In this document: one piece after another, positions 1-5,586 of the stretch
How the letters are laid out: every line of letters starts with the position of its first letter
Position numbering within the stretch: position 1 is the first letter of the stretch
Assembly (NCBI GenBank): GCA_002440975.1
Contig: DJWN01000116.1
Location: 1-5,586 of the forward strand
Source: Bacteroidales bacterium UBA6229
GTDB lineage: Bacteria > Bacteroidota > Bacteroidia > Bacteroidales > F082
Direction: 5' to 3'
Length of the DNA: 5,586 bases
Translations under genes and position numbers: made by a program
The notes under the pieces: model-generated
Seen by the model: the letters and a program-made list of their open reading frames with translations, nothing else
The model's database searches: none
Told to the model about the DNA's origin: nothing

Positions 1-36
1 ATCGCTGGCGAAAAGAACGTAATTATCTCATTCTAA
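1..36 (+). CDS. C-terminal end of an upstream gene (partial)
   Basis: The window opens inside an open frame that reads about eleven codons (ending VIISF) and stops at TAA. A second frame (from base 3, stop at 42-44) is also open and reads plausibly as protein, so the true frame is uncertain; I prefer the first because its codons resemble those of the neighbouring genes. In Mu-like phages the gene at this place is usually a portal or MuF-type minor head protein, but so few residues are visible that no product can be assigned. Confidence 0.3.
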   Translation: MAGEKNVIISF

Positions 37-125
37 GAGCCTAATTAAGTTATTGAAATTTGTCCGATGAATATTTTCGTTTATACTGCTGATATTCTGA
101 TTTTTAGTTTAATAATAATTGCAAA

Positions 126-593
126 ATGTCCGATATCCTAAAAAACAATCAAATACAACGCATCTGTCGCCTGAGCTATCAGCTTAAATCAAACCTTGTT
201 TCTGTTGGGAATGATCCTGATGCTTTTCACCAAGAAGTGATATTCAAATCCGGCATCAACTGGTTGGATATTTATTTTACTCCAAACAAAATTGAATACA
301 ACGAGCCTCCTGTTCAAGATGCAAACGGAATCTATTACGATAAAAAACTAAAAATTAGCTTTCCCAATGAAGCAGATAGCAATCTAGCCTTGTTTCAATC
401 ATTGGAAAATTCTGCTTTGATTCTTCAAATGGAATATTCCAATGGGACTTCAAAGCTATTCGGCGATATGAATTACCCGGTGCATTGCCTTATACATTAT
501 GCATCGGCTATTGACAGCGGTTTTGAAATAGAATTTTATTCCAAATCGCCCAAAAGAAGTGTTTGGCTAAGTAAAACTACAAACGCTTCATAA
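126..593 (+). CDS. Unrecognised phage protein, probable minor virion component (155 aa)
   Basis: I do not recognise a named family. The protein is soluble-looking, with no signal peptide or membrane segment. Residues 1-45 look helical; residues 46-150 look mainly beta, with IYFT at 49-52, an LFGD-x-x-YP motif at 111-118 and a final strand around SVWL at 145-148. The stretch from IYFT to the YP motif has a collinear counterpart in the 270-aa protein at 3242-4054 (LYFT at 61-64, LYGSPCNP at 125-132), which suggests a common fold. It lies just before the head protease, the position that in phage Mu holds gpG, a small virion morphogenesis protein, but no sequence similarity to gpG is claimed. The chosen ATG is the first in frame and follows an AT-rich leader; the gene ends in tandem TAA TAA. 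A head-completion or neck-type role is inference only. Confidence 0.75.
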   Translation: MSDILKNNQIQRICRLSYQLKSNLVSVGNDPDAFHQEVIFKSGINWLDIYFTPNKIEYNEPPVQDANGIYYDKKLKISFPNEADSNLALFQSLENSALILQMEYSNGTSKLFGDMNYPVHCLIHYASAIDSGFEIEFYSKSPKRSVWLSKTTNAS

Positions 594-634
594 TAAGAGA
601 GTCCTTTAAATTTCTATATCTCCGTGATATTATT

Positions 635-650
635 GTATTGTAATCAATAC
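635..650 (+). other. Small hairpin just upstream of the peptidase start
   Basis: GTATTG (635-640) and CAATAC (645-650) form a perfect 6-bp stem with a TAAT loop, ending seven bases before the ATG of the peptidase gene. There is no T run after it, so it is not a terminator. It could affect ribosome access to the peptidase start, but a stem this short and AT-rich may be chance. Confidence 0.25.
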
Positions 651-657
651 GCTTATC

Positions 658-1545
658 ATGGATTATCCATATCTGCTTTCTGAAATCCTTCGCGGCGCCT
701 GGATGCTTGATGTTCATTCATCACTTTCATTCGCCCCTTTTCTTTTGCAATTATCCGAAGGAAAATCACTTCCCGAATTGGTTGAAAAAAAGTCAGCTAT
801 CAAAACAATGATAGTAACAGCTTCAGGTCACCAAGCAGAACTGTCAAGTATTTTTGATGAAGTGCCCGGCGGATCAGTTGCTATCATTAGCTTGTCGGGA
901 ACAATGCTCAAAAGCGGGACATTGTGCAGCTGGGGAACTACCGAACTTGCACAAAAACTTTGGGAAGCTCACAATCATAAAAACATATCAGGAATTATTT
1001 TTGACGTGGATTCAGGCGGCGGAGCAGTAAACAGCATTGCCCCTCTTACTGAATTTATGGCCAAAAAAAGCAAGCCTATTGTTGGTTTGGGCGATACTGT
1101 GGGAAGTGCTGCTTATTATATGCTTTCCGGAGCAAATCATATTATGGCCTCCAATTCGATAAGTGCCGCATTTGGCTCCATAGGCGTAATGATTTCCTGG
1201 ATGGACGTTCAACCTTTCTATGAAAAAATGGGTGTGAAATTCCACAGCATTTATTCCGATCACAGCCAGTACAAAAACAATGCTTTTGAACTGGCTCTTA
1301 AAGATGATTATTCGATGATTAAAAAAGAAATGCTCAATCCCCTGGCCATCGCCTTTCAAAATCACGTGAAATCAATGCGAGGATCTAAACTCAATCTGGA
1401 AGTGGAAGGCTTGCTTTCGGGCAAAATGTTCTTCGCCAAAGACGCACTCGATTTTGGCCTGATCGATAGTATCGGTGATCGATCAAGAGCCATTGATAAA
1501 GTGCTCGAACTAGCCGATATCAATCAATTTTTATTAAACTCCTAA
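658..1545 (+). CDS. S49 (SppA/ClpP-fold) serine peptidase, probable phage head maturation protease
   Basis: This 295-aa protein carries the marks of the S49 signal-peptide-peptidase A family, which in phages (lambda gpC type) cleaves scaffold and capsid precursors inside the prohead. Residues 1-70 form an N-terminal extension without a signal peptide, as expected for a cytoplasmic phage enzyme. The core begins near SVAIISLSG (73-81). DSGGG (118-122) stands where SppA has the oxyanion-region DSPGG. GSAAYY (149-154) contains the probable nucleophile Ser150, followed by the conserved FGSIGVM (172-178). Lys206, in the YKNNAF segment, is the best candidate for the general-base lysine of the Ser-Lys dyad, about 56 residues after the serine, close to the spacing known in the family. 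The C-terminal GLLSGKMFFAKDALDFGLID segment (251-270) is the usual SppA ending motif (G-x-F-x-A-x-x-A-x-x-x-G-L-I-D). Only 11 bases separate it from the capsid gene, its likely substrate. Confidence 0.93.
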   Translation: MDYPYLLSEILRGAWMLDVHSSLSFAPFLLQLSEGKSLPELVEKKSAIKTMIVTASGHQAELSSIFDEVPGGSVAIISLSGTMLKSGTLCSWGTTELAQKLWEAHNHKNISGIIFDVDSGGGAVNSIAPLTEFMAKKSKPIVGLGDTVGSAAYYMLSGANHIMASNSISAAFGSIGVMISWMDVQPFYEKMGVKFHSIYSDHSQYKNNAFELALKDDYSMIKKEMLNPLAIAFQNHVKSMRGSKLNLEVEGLLSGKMFFAKDALDFGLIDSIGDRSRAIDKVLELADINQFLLNS

Positions 1546-1556
1546 ATTACATTACT

Positions 1557-3173
1557 ATGAACGAACTGTTTCAAAAAGTGAAGGGAATTGTTCTGGGGCA
1601 GCTCGGAATCGATTCGTTTAAATTTTCCAAAGAAGGGAAATTGGAATTGGATGCAGACCAAAAAGTTAAATTCGATTCCATCTCCTCTGAGTTTGGAAGC
1701 GATTTTGCCGAGAAATTTACGGCTGCCATCGAAAAAGAATTAGCCGATAAATCAGCGCAAAGTGCTAAAACAGCTGCAGAAGAACTGGCAAAGTCAATCT
1801 CAGCCGAAAGCGAGAAGAAAATCAAAGCCTTGCAAGCCAAACTCGAAGCCCAAGGCGAAAACCTTAACCAGATGGCTGAAAAGATTGAAAAGCTTTCCGG
1901 CAGTTCTGAGCCTGAACCCGAGGGTGATGCTGTAGGCGTTAATGCTCCCGACTTTAAAGTAAATATGAGTTTGGCGCACAATACACTTGCCGAAGCTTAT
2001 TTAAATGGAAATTCCGGACCCTTATTGGCTGCTTCTGATACCATCGATGTGAATGATCTGAAAACAGAATTCGGAACTTATCTGAATCAAAAAGATAAGC
2101 CTATTCTGAAATCACTCACTCAGAAAACATTCTCTGAGCAGTTTATGACAACCAAAATGGCGATTACAGAATGGCGTGCCACACAAGCGATCATTACTTC
2201 TGTAGTTCAGCAATTCACCGCCAAATGGACACCGCTTGGACAAAGTAAGTTTACACCGATAACTATTCAAAACCGTCGTCATAAAATCAACGTGCCTATT
2301 ACGCCTGATGATATCAACGACAGTTGGATTTCGCATTTATACGATGAAGGCCTCACTCCAGCTGAAATGCCGGTGGTAAAATTCCTCATTAACGAATTAG
2401 TGCTTCCAAAAGTAAGTGAAGATGTAGAAATGCGTCTGATTGGGAAAGGCATTTACGAGCCCGTTGCAGGTGATGTAACTGATGGCGATGCAGGACAAGC
2501 CACAGGCAAATCGATGGATGGTTTCTTAACTGTTTTAATTAAAGAATACGAAAATCCGGCAACGGCTATCAACTTTATTAAGTTGGGTATTCTGACCGAT
2601 CAAAATATCATCGACAAAATGAACACTTTTGTAGATGATATGGACGAACTCTATCAGCCAAAAGATATGAATATGTTCGTATCGCTGACAAAATACAAGC
2701 AGTACAAACGAAAATACCAGGATCTTTATCCAACTACCAAAAACAACGACAAAGCCAATGATGTAATTGATTATTCAAACAATCGCTTACAGGTATTGCC
2801 TTCTATGAGTGGCTCTACACACTTTTTTACCACGCCAAAAGAAAATTTTATCGCCCTTCGCCATAAGAATTTGAATGCCTCTAAAATCTGGATGCAATCA
2901 GAGAACTACAATGTAAAAATCTTTGCCGAATGGTGGAAAGGTGTTGGCTTTGCTATGGCAGAAGCTGTTTTTGCTTATATCGATCCAATCGCAGTAATCA
3001 ATAGCTATGCTTTAAATAATGATGCTTCAAAGCTTCAAATTCACATGCTTACTGATGCCGAGCTCACAGGAGTTGATCCGGCTAAATTGGCAGCATATAA
3101 AACAGCTATTGAAGCTGAAGTTGGAATTACAGATCAAGCTGCATTGCAAGCAATCATTGATGCCGTTGTTTAA
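1557..3173 (+). CDS. Major capsid protein with fused N-terminal scaffold-like domain (538 aa)
   Basis: Probable HK97-fold major capsid protein, the shell subunit of the head. Residues about 45-113 are rich in Ala, Glu and Lys and read as a long helix or coiled coil, like a scaffold or HK97 delta domain. An acidic Pro/Glu linker (SEPEPEGD, 117-124) follows. The segment from FKVNMSLAHNTLAEAY (133-148) onward starts the part I associate with Bacteroidetes Mu-like capsid proteins. Residues about 200-480 form the shell core, ending in the aromatic-rich KIFAEWWKGVGFAMAEAVFAY segment (454-474), where HK97-type proteins have a hydrophobic core strand-helix region. Residues about 490-538 are an extra helical tail. 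Cleavage between the coiled coil and core (near residues 113-135) by the adjacent S49 peptidase is inferred from gene order and domain layout. The ATG at 1557 is the first in frame and keeps the whole scaffold. A terminator follows directly. The capsid assignment rests on recalled family resemblance and context rather than a search. Confidence 0.85.
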   Translation: MNELFQKVKGIVLGQLGIDSFKFSKEGKLELDADQKVKFDSISSEFGSDFAEKFTAAIEKELADKSAQSAKTAAEELAKSISAESEKKIKALQAKLEAQGENLNQMAEKIEKLSGSSEPEPEGDAVGVNAPDFKVNMSLAHNTLAEAYLNGNSGPLLAASDTIDVNDLKTEFGTYLNQKDKPILKSLTQKTFSEQFMTTKMAITEWRATQAIITSVVQQFTAKWTPLGQSKFTPITIQNRRHKINVPITPDDINDSWISHLYDEGLTPAEMPVVKFLINELVLPKVSEDVEMRLIGKGIYEPVAGDVTDGDAGQATGKSMDGFLTVLIKEYENPATAINFIKLGILTDQNIIDKMNTFVDDMDELYQPKDMNMFVSLTKYKQYKRKYQDLYPTTKNNDKANDVIDYSNNRLQVLPSMSGSTHFFTTPKENFIALRHKNLNASKIWMQSENYNVKIFAEWWKGVGFAMAEAVFAYIDPIAVINSYALNNDASKLQIHMLTDAELTGVDPAKLAAYKTAIEAEVGITDQAALQAIIDAVV

Positions 3174-3188
3174 TTTGATAATCAATGC

Positions 3189-3216
3189 GAAGCTTCCCTA
3201 GCGGGAGGCTTCTTTT
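3189..3216 (+). terminator. Intrinsic terminator after the capsid gene
   Basis: GAAGCTTCCC (3189-3198) pairs with GGGAGGCTTC (3203-3212) as a 10-bp stem with a single T-G wobble (3194/3207) and a TAGC tetraloop; TTTT (3213-3216) follows. It lies 15 bases after the capsid stop codon and 25 bases before the next ATG. The T tract is short, so termination may be partial, which would lower transcription of downstream genes relative to the capsid gene, or the stem may protect the 3' end of the capsid mRNA. Confidence 0.85.
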
Positions 3217-3241
3217 AAAAAACCAATAAAAAATATTTGCC

Positions 3242-4054
3242 ATGACTTATGCAAAATTTGATGTAAACAAACCCTCTGACAATGCCGGAAGAGGAAGCGA
3301 TATAAAAGGCATTGCTACGCTTTTTGAATGGGATGATGTGTTGAGTGGATTTCAACGCGATGCCGATGGAATTACCATCACCTCAAATCTTCAATTTAAA
3401 GCCGGAGCATTTATGCAAAAGCTTTATTTTACCAAAAGCACCTTGAAAAATACCTCCAAATCGGATGGAGATGACGACAAACGGGGCGTTATTCAAGGCT
3501 GTGAATTTCAACACCCGGGAAACTCTGCAGATATTCGAAAACTGCGCAATTTCTACCTGAATAGAAACATTGGAATCATTTACGAACATTGCAACTCGGA
3601 GCAAGACCCCGATCTTTACGGTTCGCCTTGCAACCCTTTGCAAATGAATTTTGAATTTGAAGAATCGAAAGATTCTATTCATACCCAATTCAATTTTGCC
3701 AGTGTGGCTAAAGGAGATGATGTGGCCATTTATTTAGGTACGAACACTTATAGCGCTGTGGAATTGGTTGCTGCTGACACTGTAATTATTGACTTAGCCG
3801 CAGGAGACGGCCTGTATCAATTGTCTGACAATACTGTTCCAACTGTACTTACAGGATTTTCAAACGAAGTTGATTATATGGTGGTTACGCTACTTGGCTC
3901 CGGTGGTACAAACCCAACTTCTATCAATGCAGGAGGAAACTTTGTGCTTAAAAATGGTGCGTCTTGGTCAGCCATTGCAGATTCTACAATTACGTTCAGA
4001 GTATTTGCCGATGGAGTATCCAGCTTTACCTATTTTGAACAAGCTCGAACATAA
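3242..4054 (+). CDS. Probable virion protein with beta-rich C-terminal extension (270 aa)
   Basis: No named family is recognised with certainty. Two parts are visible. Residues about 1-158 contain LYFT (61-64), a basic helix (IRKLRNFYLNRNIG, 98-111) and DLYGSPCNP (124-132), collinear with similar elements of the 155-aa protein at 126-593. Residues about 160-270 are Gly, Thr, Ser and Asn rich with alternating hydrophobic residues and few charges. The pattern GSGGTNPTSINAGGNFVL (219-236), then SWSAIADSTITFRVF (241-255) and a final FTYFEQART, resembles the repeating beta strands seen at the ends of phage decoration, fibre and tail-surface proteins. Position directly after the major capsid gene suggests a head decoration protein; a tail tube or neck protein with a surface-exposed domain is the main alternative. 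The gene stands alone between two intrinsic terminators. Three cysteines lie in the first part (residues 87, 117, 130). The function is inferred, while the gene itself is well supported. Confidence 0.8.
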   Translation: MTYAKFDVNKPSDNAGRGSDIKGIATLFEWDDVLSGFQRDADGITITSNLQFKAGAFMQKLYFTKSTLKNTSKSDGDDDKRGVIQGCEFQHPGNSADIRKLRNFYLNRNIGIIYEHCNSEQDPDLYGSPCNPLQMNFEFEESKDSIHTQFNFASVAKGDDVAIYLGTNTYSAVELVAADTVIIDLAAGDGLYQLSDNTVPTVLTGFSNEVDYMVVTLLGSGGTNPTSINAGGNFVLKNGASWSAIADSTITFRVFADGVSSFTYFEQART

Positions 4055-4082
4055 AAAATCTTCTCTCAGTTTTATGACAATT

Positions 4083-4117
4083 AGCCTTGCCCCTTTTTTG
4101 GAGCAGGGCTTTTTTTT
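4083..4117 (+). terminator. Intrinsic terminator after the 270-aa virion protein gene
   Basis: AGCCTTGCCCC (4083-4093) pairs with GGAGCAGGGCT (4100-4110): ten pairs including one T-G wobble (4087/4106), with one C/A mismatch (4091/4102). The loop is six T residues and the stem is followed by a T run through 4117. The long T tract and GC-rich base make this a convincing rho-independent terminator. It ends 49 bases before the next start codon, so genes from 4167 onward depend on readthrough or on a promoter in 4118-4166. Confidence 0.9.
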
Positions 4118-4134
4118 AGTCCTTTCTCCTTTTG

Positions 4135-4150
4135 AGTTGCAATTGCAACT
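4135..4150. promoter_or_regulatory. Perfect 16-bp palindrome, possible operator
   Basis: AGTTGCAATTGCAACT is identical to its own reverse complement over all 16 bases. It sits between the terminator and the start codon at 4167, a usual place for a dimeric repressor or activator site controlling the last two genes. No clear Bacteroidetes-type promoter (TTTG near -33, TAnnTTTG near -7) is visible beside it. The core is AT-rich and could be chance; the regulatory role is inference. Confidence 0.4.
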
Positions 4151-4166
4151 TGCAGTAAAAAAAGAA

Positions 4167-5003
4167 ATGAAAGAAGAAATCATCAAATTCCTTGAATACG
4201 ACCGCTCCTACAACGGTGCAATTGCGCTTTATTCCAAATTCGGAAGAAACGCACTTTTTTTGCGTCAGATGAACCTTAAAGGAGAAACAGAAAAAACCAA
4301 AGAAGCCTTATTTTATGAGCTTTTCAAACTCACAGGCTTAAGTGGAAAGGACTACCATAAAATAATGAATACGCCTGTGTTAAGCAAAGCCGAAACTGCT
4401 GTTTCTGTGGATAATGAAAGTGCAGTGAGTGCATTCAGTGCGACCAGTTCATCTGATCCTGCTGATTCTTTAGGAGACCCTCAAAACAACCTGAATCTTT
4501 TGCTTGATAAAGCTCCTTTAGAATTTGCGAAAAGCCTAAAGCTTCGCCAGGAATTCCCCTTTCTGAAAGAGCAAAACTGCCCAAACGAGCTTAAAATTTT
4601 AGTGGCAGATATGCTGACAGCTTATTATAACTACGTGGAAGCACATCCCAAATTATTGCTTGCTGAAAGTGCCGAAGATATTAGCGCCTTAGCCGGAACT
4701 GTGGTTGAAAATTACCTTGAAAACCGCTCCATTTGGGAAGAGCTTAACTACTACAAAGAAAATGGAGTAATTCTTGGCGAACATCCCAAACTAAAAGAGT
4801 TGGCTTTTCGAAATGAAATTGCTGATATGACAACACCGGAGCTTATCAAGCTAAAGGATAACCTTTACAATAAAATTACTCGAACGAAAAAGCAAATCAC
4901 CGATAACAACAAACCGCATTTAAGCGAAGAAAGAAATATGCGTGTTGCTGATTTTGAAAAACAATTGCTAATCGTAAAAAAAGCCTTGGGTATTGATGGG
5001 TAA
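4167..5003 (+). CDS. Phage-associated protein of unknown function, two helical regions joined by a linker (278 aa)
   Basis: I recognise the style of this protein from Bacteroidetes Mu-like prophages but know no function. Residues 1-70 form a small helical domain (GAIALYSKFGRN at 17-28, then YELFKLTGLS at 50-59). Residues about 72-108 are a Ser/Ala/Asp-rich, probably disordered linker. Residues about 118-278 are a second, mostly helical domain: LRQEFPFL (126-133), NELKILVADMLTAYYNYVEAH (140-160, shown across a short Pro-free helix), VVENYLENRSIWEELNYY (179-196), and a charged C-terminal helical hairpin (225-273) that may be coiled coil. No catalytic motif, signal peptide or membrane segment is seen. 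The frame is open upstream to 3870, but that extension overlaps the previous gene and the terminator; the ATG at 4167, preceded by an A-rich stretch, is the sensible start. Its last bases overlap the next gene, implying translational coupling. Confidence 0.82.
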   Translation: MKEEIIKFLEYDRSYNGAIALYSKFGRNALFLRQMNLKGETEKTKEALFYELFKLTGLSGKDYHKIMNTPVLSKAETAVSVDNESAVSAFSATSSSDPADSLGDPQNNLNLLLDKAPLEFAKSLKLRQEFPFLKEQNCPNELKILVADMLTAYYNYVEAHPKLLLAESAEDISALAGTVVENYLENRSIWEELNYYKENGVILGEHPKLKELAFRNEIADMTTPELIKLKDNLYNKITRTKKQITDNNKPHLSEERNMRVADFEKQLLIVKKALGIDG

Positions 5004-5586
5004 CTACTTTTCACTGGACGAACTAAAGCCAACCTTGCCAGCGCCCCCGGAGGAATCTTCAGGGGCACTTGGCATTCAATTCCTGGATATTCACAACCTT
5101 AAACTGGAAAGCATCAAGCATTTGCTTGGTAGATTGCCCGTTGAAAATGAAATCTTTTTTATCTGGACGTTGAAAAGCTTTAACGCTTTTACTTTTATTC
5201 CCTATTTAATCAAATATGCAGGGATAATCGATGAACTAATCATTAGCACTTACAGTATCAATAAACGCATCCTAGCGGCTTTAATCAAGCTTCTGGATGC
5301 AGGGAAAATCAGACAGGTACAAATCAATATCAGCGAATCCATTAAACACCGGATGCCAACAGTTGTCGATGAACTGGAATCTGCAAAAGGGCTATACAAT
5401 CAAGTCTTGAAAGTGCATTACAGCTGGGTTCACGCCAAAGTTTCCTTAGCTCGCATCGGCAGTGAAAAATACATCGTTGAAGGCTCCGGAAATTGGGCTG
5501 AAAATGCCAAACACGAACAATATATCTTTTTAAAAAATGACAGCGTCTTTGAGTTTAGAAAACAATGGATCACCACTGAGCTTGAC
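4996..5586 (+). CDS. Phospholipase D-like (single HKD motif) protein, partial at the right edge
   Basis: This open frame starts at an ATG overlapping the end of the previous gene by 8 bases (ATGGGTAA) and stays open for 197 codons to the window edge. Residues 1-24 are Pro/Glu/Ser rich. Residues about 27-115 alternate predicted helices and strands (EIFFIWTLKSFNAFTF at 52-67, IDELIISTYSIN at 78-89, RQVQINIS at 106-113). A PLD-type active-site motif follows: His146-x-Lys148, then Gly163-Ser164-x-Asn166 and a downstream Glu174. The position where the HxKxxxxD motif has Asp is Arg153, so the motif is degenerate. PLD-superfamily proteins with one motif usually dimerise to build the active site and may be nucleases or phosphodiesterases; some are inactive binding proteins. 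No signal peptide is seen, so lipase secretion is unlikely. Context is the phage structural cluster, where I recall PLD-like genes in Bacteroidetes Mu-like prophages, but the role is unknown. The C-terminus is not visible. Confidence 0.82.
   Translation, partial: MGNYFSLDELKPTLPAPPEESSGALGIQFLDIHNLKLESIKHLLGRLPVENEIFFIWTLKSFNAFTFIPYLIKYAGIIDELIISTYSINKRILAALIKLLDAGKIRQVQINISESIKHRMPTVVDELESAKGLYNQVLKVHYSWVHAKVSLARIGSEKYIVEGSGNWAENAKHEQYIFLKNDSVFEFRKQWITTELD
5036..5074 (+). other. Long imperfect GC-rich hairpin inside the start of the PLD-like gene
   Basis: TGCCA (5036-5040) pairs with TGGCA (5070-5074), GCCCC (5043-5047) with GGGGC (5062-5066), and GGAG (5049-5052) with CTTC (5057-5060, one wobble), giving 14 pairs around a GAAT loop with a small internal loop and one mismatch. 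No T run follows, so it is not an intrinsic terminator. It encodes residues 14-26, a Pro/Glu/Ser-rich segment. It might slow ribosomes or act as an RNA signal, or merely reflect proline and glycine codons. Confidence 0.3.

Noticed and set aside
60..87. Sigma70-like boxes TTGTCC and TATACT, 16 bases apart
   Set aside because: Bacteroidetes promoters normally use a different consensus, the leader is very AT-rich, and the gene is expected to be in a late operon. It is too weak to annotate as a promoter.
61..134. Direct repeat of TGTCCGAT at 61-68 and 127-134
   Set aside because: Only eight bases, two copies, with one copy inside the start of a coding region; probably chance.
67..141. 24-codon hydrophobic small frame (starting MNIFVYTADI) overlapping the start of the 155-aa gene
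   Set aside because: It lies in AT-rich leader sequence where hydrophobic codons arise by chance, has no ribosome binding site, and nothing supports its expression.
1012..1365. Antisense open frame within the peptidase gene
   Set aside because: It lies fully inside a well-supported gene on the other strand and its translation has no recognisable features.
1571..1981. Antisense open frame opposite the scaffold-like part of the capsid gene
   Set aside because: It is a Ser/Ala-rich shadow of the Glu/Lys/Ala-rich coiled coil on the + strand.
3019..3201. Small + strand frame overlapping the end of the capsid gene
   Set aside because: It is out of frame with the capsid gene, has a leucine/lysine-rich shadow composition, and ends within the terminator stem.
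3870..4166. Upstream extension of the frame that encodes the 278-aa protein
   Set aside because: It overlaps the C-terminal coding region of the 270-aa gene, runs through the terminator at 4083-4117 (producing an unnatural hydrophobic stretch), and does not resemble coding sequence. The start at 4167 is better.
4996..5586. Reading the PLD-like gene as an anti-phage defence nuclease
   Set aside because: No helicase, methylase or other defence partner is adjacent, and it is translationally coupled to a phage-type gene in a structural cluster, so a phage role is more likely.
1..5586. CRISPR arrays, tRNA or rRNA genes, insertion sequences, attachment sites
   Set aside because: I looked for regularly spaced repeats, tRNA-like cloverleaf ends, terminal inverted repeats and transposase motifs and saw none.

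Overview
This window looks like the head (capsid) gene cluster of a Mu-like prophage or temperate phage of a Bacteroidetes-type host. All genes lie on the + strand. Evidence for the host type is modest AT-richness, TAA as the stop codon of every complete gene, AT-rich leaders with weak or absent Shine-Dalgarno motifs, and protein styles I recall from Bacteroidetes prophages. The host assignment is inference and no host gene is visible.

Layout from left to right: a scrap of an upstream gene end (about 1-36); a 155-aa unrecognised protein (126-593); an S49/SppA-like serine peptidase, the likely head maturation protease (658-1545); a 538-aa major capsid protein with a built-in N-terminal scaffold-like coiled coil (1557-3173); a strong intrinsic terminator (3189-3216); a 270-aa probable virion protein with a beta-rich C-terminal extension (3242-4054); a second intrinsic terminator (4083-4117) and a perfect 16-bp palindrome (4135-4150); a 278-aa two-part helical protein of unknown function (4167-5003); and, overlapping it by 8 bases, a phospholipase D-like (single HKD motif) protein running off the right edge (4996-5586, partial).

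The peptidase and the scaffold-capsid protein are adjacent, which fits a standard capsid programme: the fused scaffold drives shell assembly, the peptidase removes it, and DNA packaging follows. The terminators flanking the 270-aa gene could step down transcription after the abundant capsid proteins. The last two genes are translationally coupled by overlap and form a second unit whose role is not known.

The least expected observations are a possible shared domain between the 155-aa protein and the 270-aa protein, which lie on either side of the peptidase-capsid pair, and a PLD-like protein with an altered active-site motif inside the structural cluster. I do not see evidence for a wholly new system. 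The window is best read as a divergent but recognisable phage head module.
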